From Bacillus sp. NTK034 (GTDB lineage: Bacteria; Bacillota; Bacilli; Bacillales; Cytobacillaceae), in NCBI RefSeq assembly GCF_017303275.1, contig NZ_JAFKOJ010000006.1, forward strand, positions 300,460 to 364,459: a stretch of 64,000 nt of DNA. Direction: 5' to 3'. A program made the translations under genes and the position numbers. Positions 33,828 through 44,212 of the stretch are shown piece after piece. The notes beneath the pieces are model-generated. The model worked only from the letters and a program-made list of their open reading frames with translations. It was not told the origin of the DNA and made no database searches. Each line of letters starts with the position of its first letter. The stretch's first letter is position 1.

Positions 33828-34488
33828 ATTCGATTACAATTGATTCTTCATCCATATTATCCAGAATTATTGCTGCCACTTCTTCAGGAGAACGAAGCCT
33901 GGATTTATCCTTGATATGGTCGCTTTCATCCCAGAATGGGGTATCCATTCCGCCCATATAAACGGCCTTAACTTTAATATCAGTGCTTTCAAGTTCTTTC
34001 TGAAGGCTCTCTGTAAATCCTCTTACAGCAAACTTGCTTGCAGCATACACTGATTCATTTACTTTTCCTTTTAAGCCAGCTGTCGAAATGATATTCATCA
34101 GCAAGCCGCAGTTTTTATCTTTAAAATGAGGCAAAACAGCCTGAGTCATATAAATAGTGCCCAGCACGTTTGTTTGAAGCATATCCTGTATTTCCTGCTC
34201 TCCAAGATGGTCTAATGGCCCAAAATATCCAACTCCGGCATTATTAATTAAGCCGTAAAGTTCATGGCTTTGGATTTGCGACAACAAGCTGCTGATCTCC
34301 TGGGGCTTAGTAATATCTAATGTAAAGACCTGAGTACTTCCGCCAGCTTCATGAATCTCCTTTTCTACACTTTGCAGTTTATCCAATGTCCTTCCTGTTA
34401 AAATAGTATGGTAGCCCTGTTTGGCAAATAATAAGGCAAGCTCTTTACCTAATCCGGACCCCGCGCCGGTAATGATGACAGACTTCAT
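33817..34488 (-). CDS. short-chain dehydrogenase/reductase
   Basis: Protein of 223 residues with classical SDR features: TGAGSGLGKELALLFA (cofactor binding, residues 6-21), NNAGVGYFG (about 85-93), and the catalytic triad Ser in IISTAG, Tyr/Lys in YAASKFA (about 149-155). Substrate unknown. The ATG follows AAAGGAGCGAAACAT. It is not part of the yfh order I recall in B. subtilis, so probably an insertion between recX and yfhH. Confidence 0.88.
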   Translation of the reverse strand: MKSVIITGAGSGLGKELALLFAKQGYHTILTGRTLDKLQSVEKEIHEAGGSTQVFTLDITKPQEISSLLSQIQSHELYGLINNAGVGYFGPLDHLGEQEIQDMLQTNVLGTIYMTQAVLPHFKDKNCGLLMNIISTAGLKGKVNESVYAASKFAVRGFTESLQKELESTDIKVKAVYMGGMDTPFWDESDHIKDKSRLRSPEEVAAIILDNMDEESIVIESKK

Positions 34489-34688
34489 ATGTTTCGCTCC
34501 TTTGAAGGTCTTATAAACCCCATCTTAACAAAAAAGTTCAATACTTGCGAAATGGTATGAAAAACAAAAAGCTGGAGCCTTTTCTAAACAGGCATTTTCT
34601 CATATACTTAGCAATGTGGAGTGGAAATGAAGTAAAAGTGAATATAAATTAGCTTGGCCAACTATCTGAAGAAAGTAAGGGATTAAGT

Positions 34689-35018
34689 ATGCAGGAGAAA
34701 AGGTACAGTACAATGACTACGTATGAGCTTCAGCAAGAAATTGCCAGCTTAAATGAAAAAGCAAGGAAAGCGGAACAGATGGGCATGGTAAATGAGTTTG
34801 CCGTGCTTGAGCGCAAAGTAATAATGGGAAAATCCTACCTGCTCAATCCGGATGATTTTTCCCCTGGTGAAATTTATGAAATCGACGGGGATCCAGGAGT
34901 TTACTTTAAAATTGAATATATGAATGGCGTGTTTGCCTGGGGATTCCGGCTAAATGGCAGTAAAGGTGAAGAAGCTTTGCCGATCTCCATGCTGAAAAAA
35001 CTGGAAGAAAGAGGATGA
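34689..35018 (+). CDS. yfhH: YfhH family protein (DUF1811)
   Basis: Protein of 109 residues (B. subtilis YfhH: about 104). An N-terminal helix (TTYELQQEIASLNEKARKAEQ) is followed by a small beta domain (PGEIYEIDGDPGVYFKIEYMNGVFAWGFRLNG, noted by GDPGVYFKIEYMNGVFAWG at about 75-93). Function unknown. ATG 34689 lies after GTAAGGGATTAAGT. It keeps its place after recX as in B. subtilis. Confidence 0.88.
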   Translation: MQEKRYSTMTTYELQQEIASLNEKARKAEQMGMVNEFAVLERKVIMGKSYLLNPDDFSPGEIYEIDGDPGVYFKIEYMNGVFAWGFRLNGSKGEEALPISMLKKLEERG

Positions 35019-35040
35019 TGTAAACCATCCTCTTTCTGCT
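35010..35040. terminator. terminator between yfhH and the YpzG-like gene
   Basis: Stem AGAGGATG / CATCCTCT with a loop of seven bases and TTCTGCTTT after it. Confidence 0.7.
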
Positions 35041-35199
35041 TTATGAATTTTTGCGAATCTGCCGTTTTAAAATAATGAGGTCTTGAGTTTGCTGGGTCTC
35101 ACCATTTACTTGTGAATGTGCACGCTTAGGCCTAAAGTGCGGTGAAGTAAATGGACTGGAATAAGGATTATCCCCAAAAAAGTTTTTGCTGTTTCCCAT
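35041..35199 (-). CDS. YpzG-like small protein
   Basis: Small protein of 52 residues, rich in N, S, P, Q and basic residues, ending QVNGETQQTQDLIILKRQIRKNS (noted by NGETQQTQDLIIL). The PKRAHSQVNGETQQTQD pattern recalls the YpzG family of Bacillus, small proteins likely made in sporulating cells. ATG 35199 follows GAGGAGGGCTTGGTT; upstream in-frame start at 35238 overlaps sspK and is not needed. It follows sspK on the same strand after 19 bases, so the two are probably cotranscribed. Confidence 0.65.
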   Translation of the reverse strand: MGNSKNFFGDNPYSSPFTSPHFRPKRAHSQVNGETQQTQDLIILKRQIRKNS

Positions 35200-35218
35200 A
35201 ACCAAGCCCTCCTCGTAT

Positions 35219-35389
35219 TTAAAATTCTGGTGTGTCACTTTCGCGGTTTGATGAAGCTCTCATTCGTTCCTGAGGGTGCGTATTAATCGTGCCATCAGCC
35301 CGGCGTGAAGCATATTCTGCTTTAGCCCGCGGCTCCCCCTCCAGTTTTATGTTGTTTTGATTTGGGAAATTTCTCGCTTTATTGCGCAT
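35219..35389 (-). CDS. sspK: small acid-soluble spore protein K
   Basis: Protein of 56 residues; B. subtilis SspK has 50. The C-terminal half [33 protein letters not shown] (noted by [16 protein letters not shown] and HPQERMRAS) is the SspK signature. It is a minor spore-core protein expected to be made in the forespore. ATG 35389 follows TAGGAGGCTGCAT. It is divergent from yfhJ. Confidence 0.9.
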   Translation of the reverse strand: MRNKARNFPNQNNIKLEGEPRAKAEYASRRADGTINTHPQERMRASSNRESDTPEF

Positions 35390-35517
35390 ATGCAGCCTCC
35401 TAAACCGGAATACGGGCGCGACCGGCAAATTTGCCAATCACGTAATACTATTATTTGTTTTTTTCGGGAGGCTATGAAGGATACAGGTTATTAATTAATG
35501 GTAATGAGGTGACTTTT

Positions 35518-35787
35518 ATGAATGAGTACCAGAAAAAGCTTTATGAGCTTTTATTGAAAAAAAACCACATGCTTTCAGCAAGCCAGGCCCAGACATGGAT
35601 TGAGCTTTTATGGGAAGATTTTGAAGCAACATATGCCAAGGCTGGCAGAGAATATAAAGGTGCCGAAATGACAGAAAGAATCGTAAGGCAATGGGTAGAA
35701 AACCATGGAAGCAGGCTCCATGTATTTGTTGCTGATAACCCTAATTACAAGCATTTGCTTGAACAGGACGAAAATAAGCTAAATTAA
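35518..35787 (+). CDS. yfhJ: YfhJ family protein (WVELL)
   Basis: Protein of 89 residues (B. subtilis YfhJ: about 88). It carries the family motif QTWIELLWEDFEATYAKAG (residues about 24-42) and ERIVRQWVENHGSRLHVF. Function unknown. ATG 35518 follows GAGGTGACTTTT; the frame runs upstream to 35455 without a second site. It keeps the conserved place between sspK and yfhP. Confidence 0.9.
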   Translation: MNEYQKKLYELLLKKNHMLSASQAQTWIELLWEDFEATYAKAGREYKGAEMTERIVRQWVENHGSRLHVFVADNPNYKHLLEQDENKLN

Positions 35788-35821
35788 AAACAGGCTGCGT
35801 ATATTAGCAGCCTGTTTTCGT
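35787..35821. terminator. bidirectional terminator between yfhJ and yfhP
   Basis: Stem AAACAGGCTGC / GCAGCCTGTTT with a nine-base loop; A-run and T-run on the two sides. Confidence 0.88.
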
Positions 35822-36801
35822 TAGCCGGGAATAATATCCAGTTTTTTTCGAAGTTTTTCCTCACTGAAAATCCAGCCTGTATAGGATGATTGAATGTTAA
35901 ACTCCCGATCGAGCTGGACCACGGCTACAAATGGATAATGTCCATTGCTCCGGTAGCGGAGGTCAATGAATCGAACTTCATAATAATCATCATATTCATC
36001 CACTTCCCAGCGGTAAACTGGTGAGAAGGATAGGAATGCAGATAAATTTTTATCTTTCTTCGCCGCTTCAATTACTGGTGTCTCAGGGACAGGAACGCGA
36101 TTAAATTGATCGAGAATCCTCACATGGTTTTTTACAGCACGCCCAACGAAAAATTGCTGCCTGCTCATCACCGCAACACGCCATTGATTGAACCTCATGG
36201 TTGGGGCAATGATGATTTCTGTGGCATCCGGAATAATTACTTTTACAGCCCTCAGTACACTTCTCTGAGCTGCAAAACGAAGAAGGTAGTACACGACAAT
36301 AATGCCATAAATAATTAAAAATGTATAACCAGGATGAGCCCCGAAGGCCCATATAAATAATCCAGCAACATGAATCCCGAAAATGAATGGGTCGAATGTG
36401 TTGATGATTCCCAATGCTACCCATTTCGATGAAAAGGGGCGAAGTGCCTGTGTTCCATAAGCATTAAAAATGTCGACAAAAACATGCAGGAAAACAGCCA
36501 AAAATGTCCACAGCCATAAGTGAAGCAAATTTGCCGCTGGAAAAAATGGGTAAACAACTGCAAGTATGACAAGTGGCCAAAGCAGAACTGCAGGTATGGA
36601 GTGGGTAATTCCCCTGTGATTGCGAATATAAACGGCATTATTTCTTAGTTTTAAGACAGTATCTATATCTGGTATTTGTGAACCGACTATGGCTCCAATC
36701 ATGACACTTGTTGCTGTAGCAGAACTCTCCGCAACAACGGGGTCAAGAGTGGCAATCCCGCCAATCGCCAGCCCCATAACTACATGTGTGCCGGTATCCA
36801 A
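35821..36801 (-). CDS. yfhP: metal-dependent hydrolase / membrane protein YfhP (YdjM family)
   Basis: Protein of 326 residues (B. subtilis YfhP: 327). The N-terminal part belongs to the YdjM/LexA-binding membrane-bound hydrolase family: LDTGTHVVMGLAIGG, QIPDIDTVLKL and NHRGITHSIPAVLL motifs give His and Asp residues that could bind metal, mixed with about five membrane segments. B. subtilis YfhP is reported as a negative regulator of its neighbourhood. The start is TTG 36801, ten bases after AAGGAGGT; the longer frame has no site. Confidence 0.88.
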   Translation of the reverse strand: MDTGTHVVMGLAIGGIATLDPVVAESSATATSVMIGAIVGSQIPDIDTVLKLRNNAVYIRNHRGITHSIPAVLLWPLVILAVVYPFFPAANLLHLWLWTFLAVFLHVFVDIFNAYGTQALRPFSSKWVALGIINTFDPFIFGIHVAGLFIWAFGAHPGYTFLIIYGIIVVYYLLRFAAQRSVLRAVKVIIPDATEIIIAPTMRFNQWRVAVMSRQQFFVGRAVKNHVRILDQFNRVPVPETPVIEAAKKDKNLSAFLSFSPVYRWEVDEYDDYYEVRFIDLRYRSNGHYPFVAVVQLDREFNIQSSYTGWIFSEEKLRKKLDIIPG

Positions 36802-37044
36802 GAGGAAAATACCTCCTTCCTTGGGACATGATCTATTGTTTGTTTTTATATATTGCGGACTCAATGGCCGCTTTCTAAAGTGTACCAGCAAATTTCTTGT
36901 ATTAACAGCTGAATATGGGTACCTTTAAAGGAGTTGCTGAAATTGAAACAAAATATTCAATCATCAAGAACTAACGATTAAATAAGCAACTGTACTAATA
37001 TATTCCCATATTTCCCGATTGTTTAACATCAGGAGGATTAAAAA

Positions 37045-38145
37045 TTGAAAGAAATTAGTCAAAATAATATTGAATCAGTTGATATAAAAGGTTTTCAAAA
37101 TGATTTGCTCAGGTGGTTTGAAGCTGAGCAAAGGGATTTGCCCTGGAGAAAGGACCAGGATCCTTACAAAGTTTGGGTTTCTGAGATTATGCTTCAGCAG
37201 ACGCGTGTGGATACCGTTATTCCTTACTTTCATCGCTTTATTGAAAAGTTTCCAACCATAAAAGATCTTTCTGAAGCAGACGAAGAAAAGGTATTAAAAG
37301 CCTGGGAGGGTTTGGGCTATTATTCAAGAGCAAGAAACCTTCAGGCGGCCGTCCGGGAAGTCCATGAAAAATATGGCGGAATTGTTCCAGATACACCAAA
37401 AGAAATTTCTTCATTAAAAGGAGTAGGGCCTTATACAGCAGGAGCAATTCTCAGTATTGCTTACGGGATACCGGAACCGGCTGTGGATGGCAATGTCATG
37501 CGGGTCCTTTCGCGTATCCTCTCTATCTGGGATGATATCGCCAAGCCTTCTTCCAGGAAAATCTTTGAGGCTTCCGTCCGGAAATTAATTTCACATGAAA
37601 ATCCGTCCCATTTCAATCAGGCCCTGATGGAGCTTGGAGCATTAATTTGCACACCAACGTCACCTTCATGCTTATTATGCCCGGTGAGAGAACATTGTAC
37701 TGCTTTTTATGAGGGGACGCAGCATGAGCTCCCTGTAAAAACCAAAACAAAGAAGCAAAGAAATGTCCAATTAGCAGCAGCTGTCCTCATAGATGATCAC
37801 AAAAGAGTTTTGATACACAAAAGACCTGGAAAAGGCCTTCTTGGTAATCTTTGGGAATTTCCGATGGCAGAAATCAATATTTCTTATGTAAGCGACAAAG
37901 AGCAGATGAAAGATGTGTTCAGCACACAATTTGGTGCCATGGTGGAAATACAAGAAATGACTGGTCAGATTGAGCACGTTTTTTCCCACCTAACATGGAA
38001 CATAAATGTGTATAAAGGAGAAATATTAAAACTCGAAAAGGAAAAAAGCGATTTGAGATTAGTCAGCCTTGAAGAAATTAAGGAATTTCCTTTTCCGGTT
38101 TCCCATCAGAAGATATGGAAGCAATATTTGGAAAGCAAAGCATAG
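37045..38145 (+). CDS. mutY: A/G-specific adenine glycosylase MutY
   Basis: Protein of 366 residues (B. subtilis: 369). Helix-hairpin-helix [16 protein letters not shown] (about 132-147), catalytic Glu47 in [10 protein letters not shown], catalytic Asp in [13 protein letters not shown], a [4Fe-4S] loop [17 protein letters not shown] (Cys spacing 6-2-5) near 210-226, and a C-terminal NUDIX-like domain that recognises 8-oxoguanine. It removes adenine opposite 8-oxoG. The start is TTG 37045 after AGGAGGATTAAAAA. Terminator follows directly. Confidence 0.95.
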   Translation: MKEISQNNIESVDIKGFQNDLLRWFEAEQRDLPWRKDQDPYKVWVSEIMLQQTRVDTVIPYFHRFIEKFPTIKDLSEADEEKVLKAWEGLGYYSRARNLQAAVREVHEKYGGIVPDTPKEISSLKGVGPYTAGAILSIAYGIPEPAVDGNVMRVLSRILSIWDDIAKPSSRKIFEASVRKLISHENPSHFNQALMELGALICTPTSPSCLLCPVREHCTAFYEGTQHELPVKTKTKKQRNVQLAAAVLIDDHKRVLIHKRPGKGLLGNLWEFPMAEINISYVSDKEQMKDVFSTQFGAMVEIQEMTGQIEHVFSHLTWNINVYKGEILKLEKEKSDLRLVSLEEIKEFPFPVSHQKIWKQYLESKA

Positions 38146-38173
38146 AAAAAGGGGGCGTGCCCCCTTTTTCTTT
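38146..38173. terminator. bidirectional terminator between mutY and yfhS
   Basis: Stem AAAAAGGGGGC / GCCCCCTTTTT almost without loop, A- and T-rich on the two sides. Confidence 0.85.
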
Positions 38174-38176
38174 AAG

Positions 38177-38401
38177 TTAATCGTAGCTTACCCGGGTTCC
38201 ATGCGTATAATCAGCTTCCTGTCTTTTCAAGCCGCCGCGGTTTTCTATTTCTTCAATGATCTCCCTATGGATGGTTTGGCCCTCAGCATTTAGATAAGGC
38301 ATGATCTGCTGAAACGAATGATGGTAAAAAGCAAGCTCACTGTCCTTCCAGTCTGATTTTGACATCATGGAAAGCTCTGTCATATCACGTCCGACAAACA
38401 T
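38177..38401 (-). CDS. yfhS: YfhS family protein
   Basis: Protein of 74 residues, the length I recall for B. subtilis YfhS. It begins MFVGRDMTELSMMSKSDW and ends THGTRVSYD; a charged helical protein with no membrane segment. ATG 38401 is preferred, because AGGAAAGGAAG lies eight bases before it; the frame extends to 38458 without a good site. It keeps the B. subtilis position between mutY and fabL. Function unknown. Confidence 0.8.
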   Translation of the reverse strand: MFVGRDMTELSMMSKSDWKDSELAFYHHSFQQIMPYLNAEGQTIHREIIEEIENRGGLKRQEADYTHGTRVSYD

Positions 38402-38628
38402 TTGCCATCTTCCTTTCCTCATTTGGATTACAGATAGTGTTTTAATTCGAATTGCCATATATACATGGAAAAAGCTAAAATGAAATCGGTAAGGTATTTT
38501 TGTTTAGGCCAATTCTTTAAAGTTAGGCTAAATCAACAAACTAGAGAAAAAAGCTTAATTTTTAATTTCCCGGAAAAACAAATCGCTAAACAGTTACGAA
38601 CAGGAATACATAACAGAAAGGAAACTGA

Positions 38629-39381
<753 letters not shown>

Positions 39382-39467
39382 TAAAAAAATGGATATCTTT
39401 GGTTATTAAAAAAGTTGGATAGTTTCCTCCACTCCCGGTTAAATTAATGAGCGTGGAGGTGATTATA

Positions 39468-39659
39468 ATGGCTAAACAACCAAACCAATCTCAAGCTGGA
39501 ACTAACGTTCAAGAAGTAAGACAACAAAACGCACAATCTGCTGGCCAAGGACAATTCGGTACTGAATTTGCCAGCGAAACAAACGCTGCTGAAGTAAGAC
39601 AGCAGAATCAGCAAGCTGAAGCCCGCAAAGGTCAAAATGCCGGCAAACAAAGCCGCTAA
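39468..39659 (+). CDS. sspE: gamma-type small acid-soluble spore protein SspE
   Basis: Protein of 63 residues, unusually rich in Gln, Asn and Ala, with the repeated block EVRQQNAQSAGQGQFGTEFASETN followed by a second EVRQQNQQAEA (the repeat EVRQQN at about 16 and 43). This is the layout of gamma-type SASP, an amino-acid store degraded at germination. Codons are strongly biased as in abundant proteins. ATG 39468 follows GTGGAGGTGATTATA. Strong terminator follows. Confidence 0.93.
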   Translation: MAKQPNQSQAGTNVQEVRQQNAQSAGQGQFGTEFASETNAAEVRQQNQQAEARKGQNAGKQSR

Positions 39660-39670
39660 TAGCATTTAAA

Positions 39671-39712
39671 GAAAGAAGCCGCCTTTAATTGGAAAGGGCG
39701 GCTTCTTTTTTT
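39671..39712 (+). terminator. terminator of sspE
   Basis: Stem of about 14 bp, AAGAAGCCGCCTTT / AAGGGCGGCTTCTT, with a run of T after it. Confidence 0.92.
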
Positions 39713-39864
39713 GCTTCGGTTTAGATATAAAGTCCTCTGTTAATTTTATCTCTGGCCATCTCTTCGACAAAACTTCCATAAAGTCAACATAACTAGTCAA
39801 AGGGTTAAAAAAAGGTGCAGCGAAATATAGAAATAGGAAAAATAATGGGGACGGTGAAACAAAC

Positions 39865-40116
39865 ATGGAGAACTTTAACAGTTTAGTTTCAGAACAGATG
39901 AAAACGATGGAAAAGCTTCTTTATCTCCAAAGTGAATTGGAGCGCTGCCAAGAGATAGAAGAAGAATTGAAGGCTATTCAGCAGGAAACGGAGCTGGAAA
40001 GTGTACAGTATGAGATTGCAAGGATGAAAGAAGAACTAAAAGAAATTCATCGTATATTTGAGGAACAGACCGAAGAGGTCATCCGCTCCTATCAGGAAGT
40101 AAATGTAACTGTTTAA
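39865..40116 (+). CDS. ygaB: YgaB family coiled-coil protein
   Basis: Protein of 83 residues, almost wholly alpha-helical and rich in E, K and Q, with a heptad pattern (LVSEQMKTMEKLLYLQSELERC, then EEQTEEVIRSYQE). It matches the YgaB family in size, in sequence style and in position between sspE and ygaC. Function unknown, possibly sporulation-linked by location. ATG 39865 follows GGGGACGGTGAAACAA. Confidence 0.82.
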   Translation: MENFNSLVSEQMKTMEKLLYLQSELERCQEIEEELKAIQQETELESVQYEIARMKEELKEIHRIFEEQTEEVIRSYQEVNVTV

Positions 40117-40408
40117 AAAATGACATTCCTTCCCTAAATCTATCTGTTTTTTAATACCTATAAAATCAGCTATTATATCCTTTTTTTTAAGCCGTTGATA
40201 CATTTCAATGGCTCTTTGTTTTAAAAATTTCCTTTTACCGTTATAATAGTAGAAAACAGGAATCGTACTTTGTTGCCTTTTTCTTTTGGATATTATTGAG
40301 TCATGCTGTGCAGTAAACACAGGCATGAAGGGGAGGACGCCTATTCATGGCGCCAAAAAAAGTATTTTCAGGTTGCAAAGCTTCCGGAATGGAAAGTAGG
40401 GGAAAAAA
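40117..40408. other. ygaB-ygaC intergenic region
   Basis: 292 bases, AT-rich. A possible ORF on the minus strand (to 40326) lacks a binding site and overlaps ygaB, so it is not called. On the plus strand ATG 40347 is preceded by AGGGGAGGA and opens a frame that overlaps the ygaC start in a different frame; it is not similar to anything I know. No clear terminator or promoter was found. Confidence 0.4.
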
Positions 40409-40939
40409 ATGGCGGTACCCATCGAAGGCGAACCAATGCAAATACACAGCTATAAACATAATGGGCATATCCACCGCGTCTGGGAGGAAACAACCGTATT
40501 AAAAGGGACACAAAATTTAGTGATTGGCGGAAATGACCGGACAATCGTAACAGAATCTGACGGAAGAACATGGGTAACAAGAGAGCCGGCCATTTGTTAT
40601 TTCCATTCACAGCACTGGTTTAATGTGATTGGAATGATTCGGGAAGATGGTGTTTATTATTACTGCAATATCAGTTCACCATTTATTTTTGACGGAGAAG
40701 CGTTAAAGTATATTGATTATGATCTGGATATTAAAGTGTATCCTGACATGACATTCAATCTGCTTGACGAAGATGAGTATGAACGGCACCGTCAGGAGAT
40801 GAATTATCCCGATGTAATTGACAGCATCCTTAAATCGAATGTTGACAATCTCATCCATTGGATCCGTCAGAGAAAAGGTCCTTTTGCACCCGACTTTATT
40901 GATATATGGTATGAACGTTATCTTACTTACAGACGCTAA
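40409..40939 (+). CDS. ygaC: YgaC, DUF402 nucleoside di/triphosphatase (Ntdp family)
   Basis: Protein of 176 residues with a DUF402 (FomD-like) barrel. Motifs include [42 protein letters not shown] and [19 protein letters not shown] with the metal-binding acidic residues D-Y-D-L-D (about 107-111), then LDEDEYE. Relatives hydrolyse nucleoside tri- and diphosphates (Ntdp in Staphylococcus). ATG follows GTAGGGGAAAAAA. Conserved position before ygaD. Confidence 0.88.
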   Translation: MAVPIEGEPMQIHSYKHNGHIHRVWEETTVLKGTQNLVIGGNDRTIVTESDGRTWVTREPAICYFHSQHWFNVIGMIREDGVYYYCNISSPFIFDGEALKYIDYDLDIKVYPDMTFNLLDEDEYERHRQEMNYPDVIDSILKSNVDNLIHWIRQRKGPFAPDFIDIWYERYLTYRR

Positions 40940-40965
40940 AAAATGGCTGAATGCCGAAAAAAAAC

Positions 40966-41005
40966 GCCTGTTGGACCTTGAGTCAGCAGGTTTTTATTTT
41001 TGTCC
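40966..41005 (+). terminator. terminator of ygaC
   Basis: Stem around CCTGTTGGAC / GTCAGCAGG with one mismatch, followed by TTTTTATTTTTG. Confidence 0.75.
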
Positions 41006-41116
41006 AGATCTGCATGATTACCAAGTTTAGGGGTAAGTTTAAGAAAATAACTGGAAATATCGGCTGATAGTCAAATATAAGAAAGCTGCATGATGCAGAG
41101 AGGGGGAGCGATCCGG

Positions 41117-42865
41117 TTGGATAGTATAAAGAGATATTTGAAATTCGTAAAGCCGTATCGGCTTCAGATTATCGGAACCATAATAATAGGCATCATTAAA
41201 TTTGCCATTCCGCTTTTGATTCCGCTTCTGATTAAGTATGTAATAGATGATATTATTGGCAATGAGGCATTGAGCCAGAGCGATAAGACCAGCACACTTT
41301 TAATGGTTATGGCTGTGATGATTGCTTTATTTGTCATCGCCCGTCCGCCAATTGAGTATTACCGCCAATACTTTGCCCAATGGGTGGCAAGCAAAATTCT
41401 ATACGATATCCGGGATAAGCTTTTTACCCACATTCAAAAGTTAAGCTTCAGATTCTATGCAAATACAAGAACAGGGGAAGTCATCTCCAGGGTCATAAAT
41501 GATGTTGAGCAAACCAAAACTTTCGTAGTAACAGGCTTAATGAATTTATGGCTTGATGTGGCAACCATATTAATTGCAGTTGTCATTATGCTGAATATGG
41601 ATGTTACATTGACAATTGTGTCACTGCTTCTATTTCCGTTTTATGCTTTTTCAGTCAAATACTTTTTTGGGAACCTCAGAAAGCTGACAAGGGCCCGTTC
41701 ACAGGCTCTTGCAGAAGTACAGGGCTATCTGCATGAACGGGTTCAGGGGATGGCAGTTGTTAAAAGCTTTGCAATTGAAGATTATGAGCAAACCCAATTT
41801 GATGCGCAAAATAAAAACTTCCTGACAAAAGCGATCGACCATACGAAGTGGAACGCAAAGGCATTTGCAGTTGTTAACACCATTACAGATATATCACCGC
41901 TTTTAGTTATTGGCTATTCAGGATATCAGGTGATCCAGGGGGAAATTTCTCTGGGTGTCATGATGGCGTTTGTCGCTTATATAGATAGATTGTACGGCCC
42001 GCTGAGAAGGCTTGTTAACTCATCAACAACCTTAACTCAATCGATAGCATCCATGGATCGTGTATTTGAGTTAATTGATGAGAAATATGATATTGACGAT
42101 TCCACTGATGCAATCCAATGCCGGAATGTTAAAGGGCATATTCAATTTGAAGAAGTGAGCTTTTCCTACAATGAGAATGAGCCTCCAGTGTTAAAGGAGA
42201 TTAATCTTGATGTATCAGCAGGGGAGACTATTGCCCTTGTTGGAATGAGCGGAGGAGGGAAGTCCTCATTAGTAGGGCTGATTCCGCGTTTTTATGATGT
42301 CAGCAAAGGCAGAATCCTGCTTGATGGCACTGATATCCGTTCGTTTAAAGTAAGGAGTCTTCGCGATAAAATCGGCATGGTGCTTCAGGATAATATTCTG
42401 TTCAGTGAATCGGTTAAAACAAACATACTTCTCGGCAAGCCCGATGCCACGGAGGAGGAAGTAATAGGAGCTGCCAAGGCTGCCAATGCCCACGAATTTA
42501 TTATGAATTTGCCTGAAGGATATGATACCAGGGTTGGCGAGCGAGGTGTGAAACTATCGGGGGGGCAAAAGCAGCGGATCGCCATTGCGAGAATTTTTTT
42601 GAAAAACCCTCCGATCCTTGTGCTGGATGAAGCCACTTCAGCCCTTGATTTAGAGAGTGAGCATCTGATACAGGAAGCGTTGGAAAAATTGGCTAAAGAC
42701 CGCACGACTTTCATCGTGGCTCATCGCCTTTCCACCATCACTCATGCGGATAGAATTATCCTCATAGAGCATGGTGAAATTTCGGAAGCGGGAAGCCATG
42801 AAGAATTAATGAATAAACAGGGTAATTATTATAAGCTTTTTCAGGTTCAGCAGCTTGAAAATTAG
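41117..42865 (+). CDS. ygaD: ABC exporter YgaD (ATPase/permease fusion)
   Basis: Protein of 582 residues (B. subtilis YgaD: about 580): six membrane helices (residues about 14-300) and a fully canonical ABC ATPase with Walker [31 protein letters not shown] and IVAHRLST, as in homodimeric multidrug/lipid exporters. TTG 41117 is selected: the N-terminus [15 protein letters not shown] fits the family and AGAGGGGGAG lies nine bases before; ATG 41090 would include that site. Conserved place after ygaC. Confidence 0.9.
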   Translation: MDSIKRYLKFVKPYRLQIIGTIIIGIIKFAIPLLIPLLIKYVIDDIIGNEALSQSDKTSTLLMVMAVMIALFVIARPPIEYYRQYFAQWVASKILYDIRDKLFTHIQKLSFRFYANTRTGEVISRVINDVEQTKTFVVTGLMNLWLDVATILIAVVIMLNMDVTLTIVSLLLFPFYAFSVKYFFGNLRKLTRARSQALAEVQGYLHERVQGMAVVKSFAIEDYEQTQFDAQNKNFLTKAIDHTKWNAKAFAVVNTITDISPLLVIGYSGYQVIQGEISLGVMMAFVAYIDRLYGPLRRLVNSSTTLTQSIASMDRVFELIDEKYDIDDSTDAIQCRNVKGHIQFEEVSFSYNENEPPVLKEINLDVSAGETIALVGMSGGGKSSLVGLIPRFYDVSKGRILLDGTDIRSFKVRSLRDKIGMVLQDNILFSESVKTNILLGKPDATEEEVIGAAKAANAHEFIMNLPEGYDTRVGERGVKLSGGQKQRIAIARIFLKNPPILVLDEATSALDLESEHLIQEALEKLAKDRTTFIVAHRLSTITHADRIILIEHGEISEAGSHEELMNKQGNYYKLFQVQQLEN

Positions 42866-42868
42866 GTC

Positions 42869-42902
42869 TAAAAGCCGGCTCTATTACAGGGCCGGCTTTA
42901 TT
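42869..42902 (+). terminator. terminator of ygaD
   Basis: Stem AAAGCCGGC / GCCGGCTTT with an inner loop and TATTGTG after it. Confidence 0.85.
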
Positions 42903-43193
42903 GTGTGCTTTTTTATTGCAATGCGTTAAATTACTATAGTGTTAAAACAGCTGCAGGCACATTGCGGTCAATAATCTCCATCTTTTTCATAAATATTAGC
43001 AGGATATTGTTATTATATTTACCTATTCATGTCGAAAAATATATATAATGTTTACTATATTTAAATAATTTAGAAAAATAAGTAGACTTCATCATTCTTT
43101 TTTTATAGAATGAAAAAAAGATAGTGACCTTAGATTCAAATTTGTTAAAAATGTCCTAATTCATAGAAACGGACGATCAAGAAAGGAGTATCC
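42903..43193. other. control region upstream of the peptide transporter operon
   Basis: About 290 AT-rich bases without a gene between the ygaD terminator and the first transporter gene. A short hairpin CATTCT / AGAATG lies at about 43092-43113. A weak CodY-like match near 43070 (10 of 15) was not considered enough to call. No clear -35/-10 pair is claimed. Confidence 0.4.
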
Positions 43194-43195
43194 GT

Positions 43196-44212
43196 GTGAC
43201 TCAAGCTCCAGTTTTAGAGGTAAAGCAGCTGAGGACTTCCTTTTTCTCTTCCGATGGAGAAGTTCCCGCCGTGGATGATATCAGTTTCTCGGTTAACAAG
43301 GGCGAAATTCTTGGAATTGTAGGTGAATCAGGCTGCGGAAAGAGCGTTACCTCTCTCTCCATTATGAAGCTGATTCCACAGCCACCGGGAAAAATTACGG
43401 GCGGCGAAATCCTTTTGGATGGAGAAGATCTTGTTAATGCATCAGAAAAAAGAATGCGTGAACTAAGAGGCAATGAAGTGGCTATGATTTTCCAGGAGCC
43501 GATGACTTCATTAAATCCGTTATTTACAATTGGAGATCAGCTGGTAGAAGGAATCAAATTACATAAAAAATTAAAAAAGAAGGAAGCGAGCCAGCAGGCA
43601 ATTGAAATGCTGAAGCTTGTTGGACTGCCAAGGGCAGAGCAGATTATGAAGGAATACCCCCATCAGCTGTCAGGGGGAATGAGGCAAAGGGTAATGATTG
43701 CCATGGCTTTGTCCTGCCATCCGCGCCTTTTGATTGCGGATGAGCCGACGACCGCTTTGGACGTGACAATCCAGGCCCAGATTCTATCTCTAATGAAGGA
43801 TCTTAATGAAAAACTGGATACAGCCATTATTATGATCACTCATGATTTAGGGGTCGTTGCCGAAGTCTGTGAAAGAGTAATTGTTATGTATGCCGGGAAG
43901 ATAGTGGAAGAAGCTCCGGTAGAAGAGATATTCAAAAACCCGAAGCACCCTTATACCCAAGGACTTCTTCAATCTGTGCCTGATGTAAGAGAAAAGAAGG
44001 AGCGTCTATATTCCATACCTGGAAATGTCCCAAAACCGGGCTCCATCAAGACTGGATGCCGTTTTGCAGCGCGCTGTGAATTTGTTCATGACCGATGCAT
44101 GACGGAAAGTCCTCCGCTTTACAATGTCGAAAAAGCAGAACAGCATACTGTGCGCTGTTTCCTGCATGAGTCTGGGGGTGTCATTAATGACCGAAGTGCT
44201 GTTGGAAGTTAA
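43196..44212 (+). CDS. oligopeptide/dipeptide ABC transporter ATPase (OppD/DppD)
   Basis: Protein of 338 residues. Walker [10 protein letters not shown] (about 42-50), signature [15 protein letters not shown], Walker [15 protein letters not shown], and the C-terminal oligopeptide-binding extension with [14 protein letters not shown], whose cysteines may bind an Fe-S cluster as in OppD/DppD. The start is GTG 43196 after GAAAGGAGTATCC. Five genes (two ATPases, binding protein, two permeases) form the operon; it lies between ygaD and ygaE, which are adjacent in B. subtilis, so it looks inserted. Confidence 0.92.
   Translation: MTQAPVLEVKQLRTSFFSSDGEVPAVDDISFSVNKGEILGIVGESGCGKSVTSLSIMKLIPQPPGKITGGEILLDGEDLVNASEKRMRELRGNEVAMIFQEPMTSLNPLFTIGDQLVEGIKLHKKLKKKEASQQAIEMLKLVGLPRAEQIMKEYPHQLSGGMRQRVMIAMALSCHPRLLIADEPTTALDVTIQAQILSLMKDLNEKLDTAIIMITHDLGVVAEVCERVIVMYAGKIVEEAPVEEIFKNPKHPYTQGLLQSVPDVREKKERLYSIPGNVPKPGSIKTGCRFAARCEFVHDRCMTESPPLYNVEKAEQHTVRCFLHESGGVINDRSAVGS

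Noticed and set aside
40036..40326. Minus-strand frame of 96 codons between ygaB and ygaC
   Set aside because: Overlaps the end of ygaB, has no ribosome binding site and a low-complexity Lys/Ile/Phe composition.
40347..40520. Plus-strand short frame with AGGGGAGGA site overlapping the ygaC start
   Set aside because: The site and ATG are good, but the frame overlaps ygaC out of frame and the peptide has no known pattern; a regulatory uORF cannot be supported without conservation.
43060..43080. CodY-like box before the peptide transporter operon
   Set aside because: Only about 10 of 15 positions match and the region is very AT-rich, so this is within chance.
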